A DNA stretch of 63,300 bases from Sulfurovum sp. (GCA_027019175.1 JALUXB010000032.1:1-63300), one strand, 5' to 3'. Positions 23,202-32,930 are shown, counted from the stretch's first letter. The notes: generated by a model not told the origin, from the letters alone. Program-made: numbers and translations.

Positions 23202-25841
23202 ATGCCTGAAACACCAAAAACCACAGAACAGACACCGGAAACAAACACGCAGACGGAAAAAACTTCCGATGCACCGGCTTCTGTCGCTGCGCTACAAGGT
23301 CTGAGCAGCGAAGAAGCCAAGAAGCGTCTTGAAAAATATGGTCCCAATGCAATTGAAGAGAAAGAAGAGAGCTGGCTGCACCGTCTCTTTAGACGTTTCT
23401 GGGGGCCGATCCCATGGATGATCGAAGTTGCCGCCATTCTCTCCGCAATGGTTAAACACTGGGAAGATTTTACCATCATTACCATTTTACTTCTGGTCAA
23501 TGCCATTGTAGACTTTTATCAGGAGTCCAAAGCGCTCAGTGCCCTCAAAGTACTCAAAAACAAATTGGCACGTAAAGCACTTGTACTGCGTGACGGCAAG
23601 TGGCAGCAGATCGATGCCAAAGAGATCGTACCCGGCGATATTGTCAAAATAAAAATTGGAGACATTGTTCCAGCAGACATCAAATTGCTTCCCGGCGGTG
23701 ATTTCCTTCAGGTAGACCAGTCAGCATTGACAGGTGAATCACTGCCCGTTACCCGAAAAACAGACGATACGGTGTATGCTAACGCCATTATCAAAAAAGG
23801 TGAAAACACCGGTATTGTACTTGAAACAGGTGAAAATACCTACTTTGGAAAGACTGTCAAGCTTGTTGCAAAAGCGGAAAGTGAACAGCGCAGCCACTTT
23901 CAGGAGATGGTCATTAAAGTAGGGAACTTCCTTATTGCGGTAACACTGGTAATGGTCTCCATCATTATCTATTTGGGTATCAGCCGCGGTCAAAACATTC
24001 TTGACCTTCTTGAGTATGCACTGATTCTGACAGTTGCAGCCATTCCTGTTGCACTGCCGGCCGTATTGACTGTCACCATGGCTGCCGGTGCAAAACTTTT
24101 GGCAAATATGCAGGCTATTGTCAGCCGTCTTTCCGCCATTGAAGAACTGGCAGGTATGGATGTACTCTGTTCGGACAAAACCGGAACACTGACACAAAAC
24201 AAGATGACCATCAACGACCCCTATACCGTCGGGGATATCAGCAACGATGACATTATCTTTTATGCAGCGCTGGCCTCCAAAGAGGAGAATAACGATCCCA
24301 TCGAAGTCCCCATCTATACCTATCTTAAAGAGCACAATCTGTATGAGAAACTGAAAAGCTATACACTTGAAAAATTTACACCGTTCGATCCGGTAAGCAA
24401 ACGTACCGAGAGTGTGCTCATTCATGACAAACAGACCATTCAGGTGACCAAAGGTGCACCACAGGTGATTATTGAAATGTGTGATGAGACAGCCTTTGAC
24501 AAGAAAGCCGCATATGCACAGGTTGAATCGTTTGCACAGAAAGGCTTCCGTACGCTGGGTGTCGCATGGAAGGAGGTCACAGAAGAGAAGTGGCACTTTA
24601 TGGGGCTTGTACCGCTTTATGATCCGCCAAGAGAAGATTCCAAGGAAGTCGTTGCTGATGTGAAGGCACACGGAGTAGCAGTAAAAATGGTTACGGGAGA
24701 CAATGTCGCCGTTGCCAAATATATTGCAGGGCTCCTCGATATCGGGGATGATATCCGGGATATCAAAGCGCTTAAAGGGGAGAGTACAGAAGAGTACGTT
24801 TTCCTTGCAGAGGTGATTGCCGAAGCACTTTACAAAAAGCTTGAACCTGAAAAAGTTACTGACGAAGCGGTAAAACAGTTTGGCGAAGAGATCAGCAAAG
24901 AGGTACAAAAACTGCTGATGAACCGTCCGTTGCCAAAAGGTAGCATCAAAGAACATGAATCAGACATCATCAAAGCCATTGAAGAAGCAAACGGCTTTGC
25001 ACAGGTCTTCCCGGAAGACAAATACTTCATTGTCGACAAGCTCCAGAAAGCAGACCATATTGTCGGTATGACCGGAGACGGGGTCAACGATGCGCCGGCG
25101 CTGAAAAAAGCAGACTGTGGTATTGCTGTAAGCGGTGCGACCGATGCGGCACGTGCTTCAGCAGACCTTGTACTGCTTGCACCTGGTCTGAATGTCATCA
25201 ACAATGCTATCAAGATCGCACGTATCACATTTGAGCGTATGCAGAGCTATACGATCTACCGTATCGCTGAAACGATCCGCGTCATTCTGCTCTTTACACT
25301 GACCATTTCGATCTTTGACTTTTATCCCATCACAGCTATAGAGATCATCCTCCTTGCACTCTTTAACGACCTGCCGATACTTGCTATCGCATACGACAAT
25401 ACAAAACTGCGAAAATATCCGGTACGGTGGGACATGAAAGAGGTACTGGTACTTTCAAGCTGGCTTGGGATTGCGGGTGTACTTTCATCGTTCCTGCTCT
25501 TCTGGCTGGTCTATTATGTCTGGCAGGTCAATGCAGAACTGACACAGACGATCTTCTTTGCGAAACTGATCATCGCAGGGCACGGTACACTTTACAACAC
25601 AAGACGTGACGACTGGTTCTGGAAACGTCCATGGCCAAACCCCATACTTTGGAACGCTTCGCTTTGGTCTGCAGTAGCGGCCGTGATCATTGCTGTCTAC
25701 GGTTTTGGGCTTATCTATCCGATGGGATGGGGCTGGGCACTCTTCCTCGTAGGCTACCTCTTTGCATGGTTCCTCTTCAATGACGTAGTCAAGATGCTGG
25801 TACTCAACTATTACCGTAAACGCGGAAAACTGGATATTTAG
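23202..25841 (+). CDS. Plasma-membrane H+-transporting P-type ATPase (type IIIA-like)
   Basis: An 879-aa protein starting at ATG 23202 (MPETPKTTEQTPE). After a Thr/Glu-rich tail come the cation-ATPase N domain (GLSSEEAKKRLEKYGPNAIE), the TGES actuator loop, the phosphorylation site D325 in CSDKTGTLTQNK, and the hinge MTGDGVNDAPALKKADCG. About ten membrane segments are visible. It resembles fungal/plant-type proton pumps, also found in archaea and bacteria, and should expel H+ using ATP. Three genes follow closely: a Tat-exported flavoprotein, PPK2 and DUF4010. Confidence 0.9.
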   Translation: MPETPKTTEQTPETNTQTEKTSDAPASVAALQGLSSEEAKKRLEKYGPNAIEEKEESWLHRLFRRFWGPIPWMIEVAAILSAMVKHWEDFTIITILLLVNAIVDFYQESKALSALKVLKNKLARKALVLRDGKWQQIDAKEIVPGDIVKIKIGDIVPADIKLLPGGDFLQVDQSALTGESLPVTRKTDDTVYANAIIKKGENTGIVLETGENTYFGKTVKLVAKAESEQRSHFQEMVIKVGNFLIAVTLVMVSIIIYLGISRGQNILDLLEYALILTVAAIPVALPAVLTVTMAAGAKLLANMQAIVSRLSAIEELAGMDVLCSDKTGTLTQNKMTINDPYTVGDISNDDIIFYAALASKEENNDPIEVPIYTYLKEHNLYEKLKSYTLEKFTPFDPVSKRTESVLIHDKQTIQVTKGAPQVIIEMCDETAFDKKAAYAQVESFAQKGFRTLGVAWKEVTEEKWHFMGLVPLYDPPREDSKEVVADVKAHGVAVKMVTGDNVAVAKYIAGLLDIGDDIRDIKALKGESTEEYVFLAEVIAEALYKKLEPEKVTDEAVKQFGEEISKEVQKLLMNRPLPKGSIKEHESDIIKAIEEANGFAQVFPEDKYFIVDKLQKADHIVGMTGDGVNDAPALKKADCGIAVSGATDAARASADLVLLAPGLNVINNAIKIARITFERMQSYTIYRIAETIRVILLFTLTISIFDFYPITAIEIILLALFNDLPILAIAYDNTKLRKYPVRWDMKEVLVLSSWLGIAGVLSSFLLFWLVYYVWQVNAELTQTIFFAKLIIAGHGTLYNTRRDDWFWKRPWPNPILWNASLWSAVAAVIIAVYGFGLIYPMGWGWALFLVGYLFAWFLFNDVVKMLVLNYYRKRGKLDI

Positions 25842-25851
25842 GGAGATAGAA

Positions 25852-27234
25852 ATGAAAAAAGAAACCAAACAGATGAACCGACGCCAGATGCTCAAACTGA
25901 CTGCCGCTGCCGGAGCAGGAGTGGTACTGATGGGGAGTGAGGCAAGCGCCAATGCTCCCAAGGCAAACAGTAAAGATGCCATCAGTAAAAAAAACCCGCT
26001 GCACATTGCCATTATCGGCGGCGGTATGGCAGGAACAGCGCTCTCATACCGTTTGAGCCGCGCCATTACCTACCCTGTCATTACGCTCTATGAACCCCAG
26101 GAACGCAGCTGCTGGTACCAACCCGGACTCACGATGCTTGGTACCGGATTGTGGCCGATCGCTGACCTCTCCTACGAGCGTGACAATTATATTCCAATGC
26201 ATGTCACCCTCAAAAAAGAAGCGGTCAGTGCTATTGATCCTGAAAAACTGCGTGTTACAGAAGCTAACGGCAAAGAGGTGCACTATGACTACATTATTAT
26301 TGCTACCGGACTGCAGCTTGATTTTGATGCCATAGAGGGTCTGGGAAGCAACATTACTTCCCTTGAACGCATGGACACGCTGCCGGCATGGATGAATGAC
26401 GAAGCTATTGGCAGTGTCTACTACCTGCATGGTGCTTTTCGCCTTTCACTTCAACTTGACAAAGTTGTACAAAAAGCGCAAAAAGCTTCCAAAAAGGAGA
26501 AACTGCACGTTTACTTCACCCAGCCGAACGCCCGAACCAAATCGCCGGCTGCGGCCAAAAGTATTCTTTTGACCCTTACACAGCGGCTTGAAAAAGCAAA
26601 TCTCCGTGACCGTGTAGCAATCAGCTTTGTAACAGAAGACGGGAAACTTTCTGAAAATAAACACTATAACAAACGCTACCGTACACTTATGAAGAAAGAA
26701 GGGATTAGTGTTATCACTGACAGACTGATAGCCATTGATGCAGCCAATCAAAAAGCAACGTTTGAAAAAGAGGGAACACTGCCCTATGACTTCATACACA
26801 TTACCCCACCGATGAAAGCAGCCGACTTCCTCGAAACTGCCGGTCTGCTCGATGAAAACGGTCTGGTCAATGTCGACAAAAATACACTGGAACACAAAGC
26901 GTACCCAAAACTCTTCGCCATCGGTGACGTTGCAGGATGCGATACCCTCAAAAGTGCTTCTGCCATCAATGAGCAGGTCAAGATCATCACTGATACGGTT
27001 CGTGCGATTGATGAGGGTGAAAAACCCAAGGCTCACTATGACGGATACGGTTCAGACACAATGCTGTGTTCGGAAAAAAAGGCAGCCATGATAGAAGCGT
27101 GGAACTACAAAGGAAACCCCCTTTCACCCCTGATAAGCCTCGATCCGATGCAGTGCCACGGTATCTACTGGTACACTGCACTCTATCTTTCCAAAAGTTA
27201 CATCATGCAGGGTGTCCTGCGCGGCTGGGCATAG
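25852..27234 (+). CDS. Tat-exported sulfide:quinone-oxidoreductase-like FAD protein
   Basis: A 460-aa protein. A twin-arginine signal is visible (NRRQMLKLTAAAGAG), so it should be folded before export to the periplasm. FAD motifs are IAIIGGGMAGTALSYRL, DYIIIATGLQL and LFAIGDVAGC. It resembles SQR and flavocytochrome c sulfide dehydrogenase flavoproteins. Cysteines occur in RSCWYQPG and DVAGCDTLKS, but the central redox-active cysteine of SQR is not seen (the region reads YLHGAFRLSLQ), so sulfide oxidation is uncertain. It is the second gene of the H+-ATPase operon, 10 bases behind it. Confidence 0.75.
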   Translation: MKKETKQMNRRQMLKLTAAAGAGVVLMGSEASANAPKANSKDAISKKNPLHIAIIGGGMAGTALSYRLSRAITYPVITLYEPQERSCWYQPGLTMLGTGLWPIADLSYERDNYIPMHVTLKKEAVSAIDPEKLRVTEANGKEVHYDYIIIATGLQLDFDAIEGLGSNITSLERMDTLPAWMNDEAIGSVYYLHGAFRLSLQLDKVVQKAQKASKKEKLHVYFTQPNARTKSPAAAKSILLTLTQRLEKANLRDRVAISFVTEDGKLSENKHYNKRYRTLMKKEGISVITDRLIAIDAANQKATFEKEGTLPYDFIHITPPMKAADFLETAGLLDENGLVNVDKNTLEHKAYPKLFAIGDVAGCDTLKSASAINEQVKIITDTVRAIDEGEKPKAHYDGYGSDTMLCSEKKAAMIEAWNYKGNPLSPLISLDPMQCHGIYWYTALYLSKSYIMQGVLRGWA

Positions 27235-27243
27235 GAAAATAAA

Positions 27244-28002
27244 ATGAAAAAATCGATTTACAAAAAAGAGCTCTATGAACTACAGGTGGAACTGGTAAAG
27301 TTTCAAAAGTATGTCATTGAAAAGGAGATTGCCGTCTGCCTCCTCTTTGAGGGGCGTGATACCGCAGGAAAAGACGGTACTATCAAGCGCTTTACAGAAC
27401 ACCTCAGCCCCAGGGAAGCACGTACCGTCGCCCTTGGGAAACCCAGCGACAAAGAGACGAAGTCGTGGTATTTTCAGCGCTATGTGCCGCATCTGCCGAG
27501 TGAAGGTGAAATTGTCTTTTTCAACCGCAGCTGGTACAACCGGGCCGGGGTAGAGAAAGTCATGGGATTTTGTACAGCCAAACAGTACAAAACCTTTATG
27601 GAAGAGGTAGGCAGTTTTGAACAGATGCTGACACATTCTGGTATCCGGTTTTTCAAATACTACCTCGATATTTCCAAAAAGGAGCAGAAAAAACGTCTTG
27701 AGGCACGCAAGACCGACCCGCTCAAACAGTGGAAACTCAGCCCTATTGATGCAAAGGCTCAGGAGAAATGGAAAGCCTACTCCAAAGCCAGGGACGCGAT
27801 GTTCAACAAAACCTCGTTTGTCTACGCCCCCTGGTATGTTGTCCATACCGATGACAAAAAAGAAGCACGTATCAATGTGATGAAACATTTTCTCAGCCAG
27901 AACAACTATCCTGACAAGCGTGAAGAACTGCTTCTTTACGACCATAATATTGTCTGCAAGTTTGACCCGGTCTGCTACGATAAAGGGATGATAGCACCAT
28001 GA
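27244..28002 (+). CDS. ppk2: Polyphosphate kinase 2
   Basis: A 252-aa single-domain protein that transfers phosphate between polyphosphate and nucleotides. The Walker A region is FEGRDTAGKDGTIKR and the Walker B/lid region is FFNRSWYNRAGVEKVMGFC; HLSPREARTVALGKPSDKE is also typical. Length fits the one-domain class. It lies between the SQR-like flavoprotein and DUF4010 in the H+-ATPase operon and overlaps the latter by 4 bases. A supply of nucleotide from polyphosphate to the pump is a possible reason for linkage (inference). Confidence 0.92.
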   Translation: MKKSIYKKELYELQVELVKFQKYVIEKEIAVCLLFEGRDTAGKDGTIKRFTEHLSPREARTVALGKPSDKETKSWYFQRYVPHLPSEGEIVFFNRSWYNRAGVEKVMGFCTAKQYKTFMEEVGSFEQMLTHSGIRFFKYYLDISKKEQKKRLEARKTDPLKQWKLSPIDAKAQEKWKAYSKARDAMFNKTSFVYAPWYVVHTDDKKEARINVMKHFLSQNNYPDKREELLLYDHNIVCKFDPVCYDKGMIAP

Positions 28003-29252
28003 GTCTTTCTCCCGACCTTATCCATCTGACAGTAACAATTGTTTTCAGTTTTCTGGTCGGTATGGAGCTTCGTACCTACCGGGAGCAATACCATGCCAAA
28101 GAAGAAAATCTCTATTTCGGTACGGCACGCACCTATACCTTCATCGGTATTCTCGGCTATCTTTTCTACAAACTCGACCCTTCCGGCCTGAGTGTCTATA
28201 TAGCCGTAATGATGGGACTTTCGGTACTCTTTGCCATGCTTTACTGGCACAAACTGGGGAAGGGCAAGTCAAGTATTCTGCCCTATGTAGTGATGCTCTC
28301 GGTATATAGCTTTGGTCCTCTGACCGAACGCTTCCCTCTTTGGATGCCTTCACTGCTGTTCGTACTCATTATCTTTCTGCTCAACGCCAAACAGTCTCTC
28401 CACCACTGGGGAGAAACAATCAATATGCATGAGTTTGAAACACTGGGAAAGATGGTACTGCTCTCTGCTGTTATCCTTCCTTTGCTCCCCAATACCAATA
28501 CCATTCCCTATCTGCCTATTTCACCTTTTAAAATATGGCTGGCGGTAGTGGTTATTTCAGGCATAAGCTATGGCGGCTACCTGGTGCAAAAATACCTTTT
28601 CCCCTCCAAAGGCTATTTTCTGACTGGCATTTTCGGCGGTACCTACTCTTCGACAGCAACAACCGTTGTCCTTGCACGAAAAGCAAAGTCAGGGGGAGAC
28701 AATCCGGTCATCGATGCTGCCATTATTGCCGCAACATCCATGATGTACCTTCGGTTAATTGTTGTAGCCGGTGTCTTTAACTTCACCGTCGCCAAAATAT
28801 TGATTCTTCCCTTTGTCACCTTGTCACTGGCGGGGCTCTTATTTTCCCTTTTCTACTTGAGACAAAAAAAACAAGAAACCAAACATGCTGAATTTGCAGA
28901 TAAAAACCCGCTGGAGCTGGGTACCGCCTTTCTCTTTGCCGGTCTTTTTGTACTCATGATGATTATTACCCATTTTGTCATCAGCCACTACGGGAACAAT
29001 GGATTGCAGGTACTCTCATTTGTGGTCGGGTTTACAGACATTGACCCTTTTATTCTGTCTCTTCTGACAGGGAAATATGCCGTTGGCCAGCATGAACTGG
29101 TTGCGGCCATTATGATAGCCGCAGGCAGTAACAACCTCCTCAAAGCACTGTATGCTGTCTGGTTCGGCGGCATCAAGGGCGGCATCCGTTCTGCTGTCTG
29201 GGTTTCACTACTGGGAGTCGCTACCATCATTTGGGCACTGTACGGTATGTAG
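27999..29252 (+). CDS. MgtC/SapB-DUF4010 membrane protein
   Basis: A 417-aa protein with about twelve hydrophobic segments. The N-terminal MgtC-like part has FSFLVGMELRTYRE, and the DUF4010 part has GIFGGTYSSTATTVVLARKA and GFTDIDPFILSLL. Its transport or regulatory role is unknown; MgtC domains are linked to Mg2+ limitation and ATPase control. It overlaps ppk2 by 4 bases and ends the H+-ATPase operon. In this setting a link to ion or phosphate balance is reasonable but unproven. Confidence 0.82.
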   Translation: MSLSPDLIHLTVTIVFSFLVGMELRTYREQYHAKEENLYFGTARTYTFIGILGYLFYKLDPSGLSVYIAVMMGLSVLFAMLYWHKLGKGKSSILPYVVMLSVYSFGPLTERFPLWMPSLLFVLIIFLLNAKQSLHHWGETINMHEFETLGKMVLLSAVILPLLPNTNTIPYLPISPFKIWLAVVVISGISYGGYLVQKYLFPSKGYFLTGIFGGTYSSTATTVVLARKAKSGGDNPVIDAAIIAATSMMYLRLIVVAGVFNFTVAKILILPFVTLSLAGLLFSLFYLRQKKQETKHAEFADKNPLELGTAFLFAGLFVLMMIITHFVISHYGNNGLQVLSFVVGFTDIDPFILSLLTGKYAVGQHELVAAIMIAAGSNNLLKALYAVWFGGIKGGIRSAVWVSLLGVATIIWALYGM

Positions 29253-29304
29253 TGTTCTCCACTACACCGTTCAGTTGAAAAGAAACCTTGGCAAGCGTGC
29301 CGGA

Positions 29305-30399
29305 CTATATCTCCCCTTGCAGAAAATGCTCAAATACCTGTGTAACCAGCGCAATGCGCTCCTCAAAACTCTTTTTACTCGCTCTCTCATGCACCGTGTG
29401 ATCGCCGTCACCGTAAGGGCCCCAGCCGTCAAGGGTAGGAACGCCCTCTGACGCGATGATGTTCGCATCGCTTACACCACCGCGTTTTTCGGTAGGAAGG
29501 GCAGTGTTGCAAAGGGTTTCTATCTTTTTTACAAAAGCTGCCTGCTCGGGAGTAGGCTGCATCACATCACGCTGGATGCCGCCGGAGAGTTTGGACTCTG
29601 TTCCCTCGACATAAGAGGTATTGACGATCTCATCGATGGCTTCAAGAACCCTGTCTCGCTCGTCGGTGGTGGTATAGCGCAGTTCGAAGGTAAGTTTCGC
29701 TTTGGGCGAGATGGTGTTGGCACCGATGCCACCCTCTATTTTGCCGACATTGACGGTGGTCTGCTTTTCAAGGTCGGTCAGGGCAACAAGTTTTTGCAGT
29801 TTAATCGCCGCTTCGAGATTGGCATCTGCCCCCTTGTCGTAGTGGTTTCCCGCATGCGCAGCGATGCCCTCAATATCGATGAAGAAGGTACCTACCCCCT
29901 TGCGCCCGATGACTACTTCATCGTGTATACCTGCCGCTTCAAACACCATGCAGTAGTCATACGCCTTTGCCAGTTTGGCCGAGAGGTGTTTGCTGTCATC
30001 ACTGCCGGTCTCTTCATCGCTGACAAGCAGGAAGTCGATGTTGTGGATTGCTCCAAGCTTTTTATGGACGTTGCGGAGTGCCTGGAGAGCAACGTAGTTG
30101 CCCCCTTTCATATCACACACCCCCGGACCGTATATCCATTCGTCATCCTCTTTGAATGTTTCGAAAGTACCCGGAGGGAAAACGGTATCCAGATGTCCGA
30201 GCAGCAGCAGCTTTTTACCCTCTTTTTGGGAAGCAGCAAGGTGCAGGTGGTCTCCAATCTCTTCTCTGGGATATCGTGTAAGTGTATAATCAAGTTCTTC
30301 TAACCAATAGGCAAAAATTTCGCCGTTTTCATCGACACCTTCCTTATTTTTTGTCCATGAGTTGATCTCGATGATCTTTTTAAGTTCGTTAAAGTCCAT
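29305..30399 (-). CDS. M20-family zinc peptidase (carboxypeptidase G2-like)
   Basis: A 364-aa protein without a signal peptide. Metal ligands are visible in LLLGHLDTVFP, GPGVCDMKGGN and VSDEETGSDDS, with a late histidine in GDGDHTVHERA; the lid domain has IEGIAAHAGNHYDKGADAN. The CPG2 subgroup removes C-terminal glutamate from folates or peptides, and related enzymes process other N-acyl amino acids. It is divergent from the two ATP-grasp ligases. An amidohydrolase opposite two amide ligases is suggestive of a shared substrate. Confidence 0.85.
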   Translation of the reverse strand: MDFNELKKIIEINSWTKNKEGVDENGEIFAYWLEELDYTLTRYPREEIGDHLHLAASQKEGKKLLLLGHLDTVFPPGTFETFKEDDEWIYGPGVCDMKGGNYVALQALRNVHKKLGAIHNIDFLLVSDEETGSDDSKHLSAKLAKAYDYCMVFEAAGIHDEVVIGRKGVGTFFIDIEGIAAHAGNHYDKGADANLEAAIKLQKLVALTDLEKQTTVNVGKIEGGIGANTISPKAKLTFELRYTTTDERDRVLEAIDEIVNTSYVEGTESKLSGGIQRDVMQPTPEQAAFVKKIETLCNTALPTEKRGGVSDANIIASEGVPTLDGWGPYGDGDHTVHERASKKSFEERIALVTQVFEHFLQGEI

Positions 30400-30502
30400 A
30401 CTGCCGCTGCCTTCTCTTAAATGTTGTGATTTTGTTATGATTCTCTGAAGATATTTTAATAAAATATAGTAAAATAAGAGATTAAATTACAAGGATGGTC
30501 GA

Positions 30503-31414
30503 ATGGGTAGAAAGATCGGAATGTGGATGTATAAAAACGGCGGCGGTGACAAGATAGAGCAAAAAATGGTAAAAAAGCTCAAAGAGCGCGGTATCGAAAC
30601 GGTAACCGATCTCAATCTGCGTCATGCTGTAGCCAAGAAGGGGCATATTTATCACGGCAAACGCAAAGTCGACAAACTCGATCTATTCTTCTCCTACAAC
30701 GCCGGCGAACAGACACAGTACCAGGTCTTTTTGTACCAGGCACTTGCACGCGTTATCCCGACTGTCAACTCTTACGAAGCGTTCGCGTTGACCGAAGACA
30801 AATTCCAGACCTCCTATCTGCTGCAGCAAAACGGTGTAGCCACACCGGAGTTTCAACTCTGCCACAGAGACGATACAGAGCATCTTCAGCGTATTATGAA
30901 AAAATGGAAAAAAATGGTCTATAAGCCGACCGACGGCTGGGGCGGTGTAGGGCTTACAAAAATAGAGAATGAAGAAACACTCAATATGCTGCTTCCCTTC
31001 CTCAACCAGACCGACCTGCGCTTCTTCTACGTCGAAAAGTTCGTCGAGTATGACAATACCGACTTCCGTGTCGATATTGTAGACGGAAAGTTTGTCGGAT
31101 GCTACGGCAGAAAAGCGAGCAAAAGCGACTGGCGCACCAACGTCACAAGCGGCGGTTCGGTCTTCAAACGCGAGCCAAACGACGAGATTATCGAACTTGC
31201 GATCAAGGCAGCCAAGGTGTGCGGTACGGACATTGCCGGAGTGGACATCATCTACGATCTTGAACGAGAGAAGTATGTGGTACTGGAAGTCAATGGCATT
31301 CCGGCCTTTGCAACACCGGAGCAGGAGAAGATGGGACTGGACTTCAACGATCTCAAGATCGACCTTATTGTTGACCTGATCGACCGCAAGACAAAGAAGA
31401 AAAAGAAAAAGTAG
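30503..31414 (+). CDS. RimK-type ATP-grasp ligase
   Basis: A 303-aa protein with AAGGA upstream. The pre-ATP-grasp half (residues 1-100) is followed by the ATP-grasp fold: K141 in VYKPTDGWGGVGL, DFRVDIVDGKFVGCYGRKAS, and E262-V-N264 in VLEVNGIPAF, the usual Mg2+ ligand pair. These enzymes join a carboxylate to an amine via acyl-phosphate; RimK relatives add glutamate to peptides or proteins. Substrate is unknown. The C-terminus is a run of lysines. A second ATP-grasp gene follows 60 bases downstream. Confidence 0.82.
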   Translation: MGRKIGMWMYKNGGGDKIEQKMVKKLKERGIETVTDLNLRHAVAKKGHIYHGKRKVDKLDLFFSYNAGEQTQYQVFLYQALARVIPTVNSYEAFALTEDKFQTSYLLQQNGVATPEFQLCHRDDTEHLQRIMKKWKKMVYKPTDGWGGVGLTKIENEETLNMLLPFLNQTDLRFFYVEKFVEYDNTDFRVDIVDGKFVGCYGRKASKSDWRTNVTSGGSVFKREPNDEIIELAIKAAKVCGTDIAGVDIIYDLEREKYVVLEVNGIPAFATPEQEKMGLDFNDLKIDLIVDLIDRKTKKKKKK

Positions 31415-31474
31415 ACGTCTAACAGCTGCAAAGAGACGTCAGGAACAAAAAACACTAAACAAAAAGGGGACACC

Positions 31475-32905
31475 ATGGCAAAAAAGAACAAACAGCAAAA
31501 ACTACCAAAACTCGGATTGCTCTATCTTGACCACGTATTGAGATTTTTCGACAAAAGTAACTTCAGAGGCTGGCCTGACAAAATAGAGACTGTCGTCTAC
31601 CATTGGAAGAACGACAAAGACCGCTTCATCAGAGAAGTCAAACGCAAAAAAATCGACGTACTCATCGGAAACATTCCCGCTACTGCATATGAAACGTTCC
31701 GTGAAATTGCAAGAGAACTGCCGCATGTACAGTTCATTCCGTCACTCGATACGCAGTTTGCCAACAAATCCAAAGAAAATGTAACCCGTTTTGCCTGGAA
31801 ATATAACATCCCTGTGCCCAAAACCTATATTTTCTACGACAGAGAAAAGGGAATGAAATTCATCGAAGAGACAACGTACCCAAAAATCATCAAAAAAAGT
31901 TACGGTCCCTCCAACTACGGCGGATACTTTGTCCACAAGGTAGACTCTGCCAAAGAGGCCAAAGAGCTGCTTGAGAAGAAAAAGTACAACCCCATCTATA
32001 TGCAGGACTTCGTCCCTATGGAAGCGGATGTGCGCGTAATGCTCATTGGCCACAAACCGGTGTGTGCCTTCTGGAGACGTCCGCCCAAGGGTGAGTGGCT
32101 GACCAATACAAGCCAGGGCGGGAGCATGGACTATATGGATGTGCCAAAAGAGCTGCTTGACCTTGCTGTCAAAGTTTCCAAAGCAGCCAATGCCGAGTAC
32201 TGGGCATGTGACGTAGCAGTAGGCGAAGACGGCAAATACCGCATTCTCGAATGTGCAACGGCATTTGCGGCATTTCCGTATATTCGTGACTGGATCGGGC
32301 AGTACCTGATGTGGAAATTCTCCAACGGACGTTTCCCTCTGCCGAACATTCCACTTTACAACTGGGAAGAGCTTGGCAAGATGGATGCAAGTGTGCTGCG
32401 TACTCTTCGCTACATTACCTTTGGGCGATACACACCAAGCTACGACGGTGCTTTCTTCCTTGACAAGAAGACCAAAGAGACGGAAGAGGGTGAAATGTAC
32501 CTGCATGAGCTTGACAGCCTTTACCCCATGCTCAACACTTATACCAGAACCAAAGAAGAGTGGCCAAGCGAAAAGTGGAATTTCCAGGACAATTACGGCA
32601 AAACCATTGAGAAGGTAAGTGCAAAGAAAAACCCCAAATATGACGATGACGATGAGGGGGCTCAGAGTGAAGCACAGGAGAACATTATTGAACTTTCCGA
32701 GAAAAAGGTGAAAAAACTGCTTACATCCGTCGAGGGAATCGGAGAGAAGAAGGCAGAAAAGATCATGAAAAAATTCGACACCGCTGAACTCGTACATGCC
32801 CTTGAAACTGCTCCTGAAAAAATTGGGGAAGAGTTCTCCTGGTTCAAGGAAAAATTCACCAAAAGACTGCTTAAAGAGTGGAAATCATTCAAAGATAAGC
32901 TCTAA
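31475..32905 (+). CDS. ATP-grasp ligase fused to a C-terminal helix-hairpin-helix domain
   Basis: A 476-aa protein with AAAAGGGGA upstream. ATP-grasp landmarks are IIKKSYGPSNYGGYFV, ADVRVMLIGHKPVCAFWRR and ILECATAFAAF. The last keeps Glu259, but Cys-Ala replaces the usual hydrophobic-Asn pair, so metal binding may differ. After about 75 residues and an acidic linker (DDDDEGAQSEAQ), residues about 405-455 form a helix-hairpin-helix (SVEGIGEKKAEKIMKKF). HhH domains normally bind DNA backbone, rare on an ATP-grasp enzyme. It probably works with the ATP-grasp protein encoded upstream. Confidence 0.78.
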   Translation: MAKKNKQQKLPKLGLLYLDHVLRFFDKSNFRGWPDKIETVVYHWKNDKDRFIREVKRKKIDVLIGNIPATAYETFREIARELPHVQFIPSLDTQFANKSKENVTRFAWKYNIPVPKTYIFYDREKGMKFIEETTYPKIIKKSYGPSNYGGYFVHKVDSAKEAKELLEKKKYNPIYMQDFVPMEADVRVMLIGHKPVCAFWRRPPKGEWLTNTSQGGSMDYMDVPKELLDLAVKVSKAANAEYWACDVAVGEDGKYRILECATAFAAFPYIRDWIGQYLMWKFSNGRFPLPNIPLYNWEELGKMDASVLRTLRYITFGRYTPSYDGAFFLDKKTKETEEGEMYLHELDSLYPMLNTYTRTKEEWPSEKWNFQDNYGKTIEKVSAKKNPKYDDDDEGAQSEAQENIIELSEKKVKKLLTSVEGIGEKKAEKIMKKFDTAELVHALETAPEKIGEEFSWFKEKFTKRLLKEWKSFKDKL

Positions 32906-32930
32906 AGGTGTACACTTCGCCGATTTTTTC

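Noticed and set aside
23739-24956. 405-residue open frame on the minus strand
   Set aside because: Antisense to the P-type ATPase with no recognisable domain or ribosome-binding site.
31413-31440. AGACGTC repeated on both sides of AACAGCTGCAA as a terminator between the ATP-grasp genes
   Set aside because: GACGTC is itself palindromic, the stem is short and no T run follows. It may be chance.
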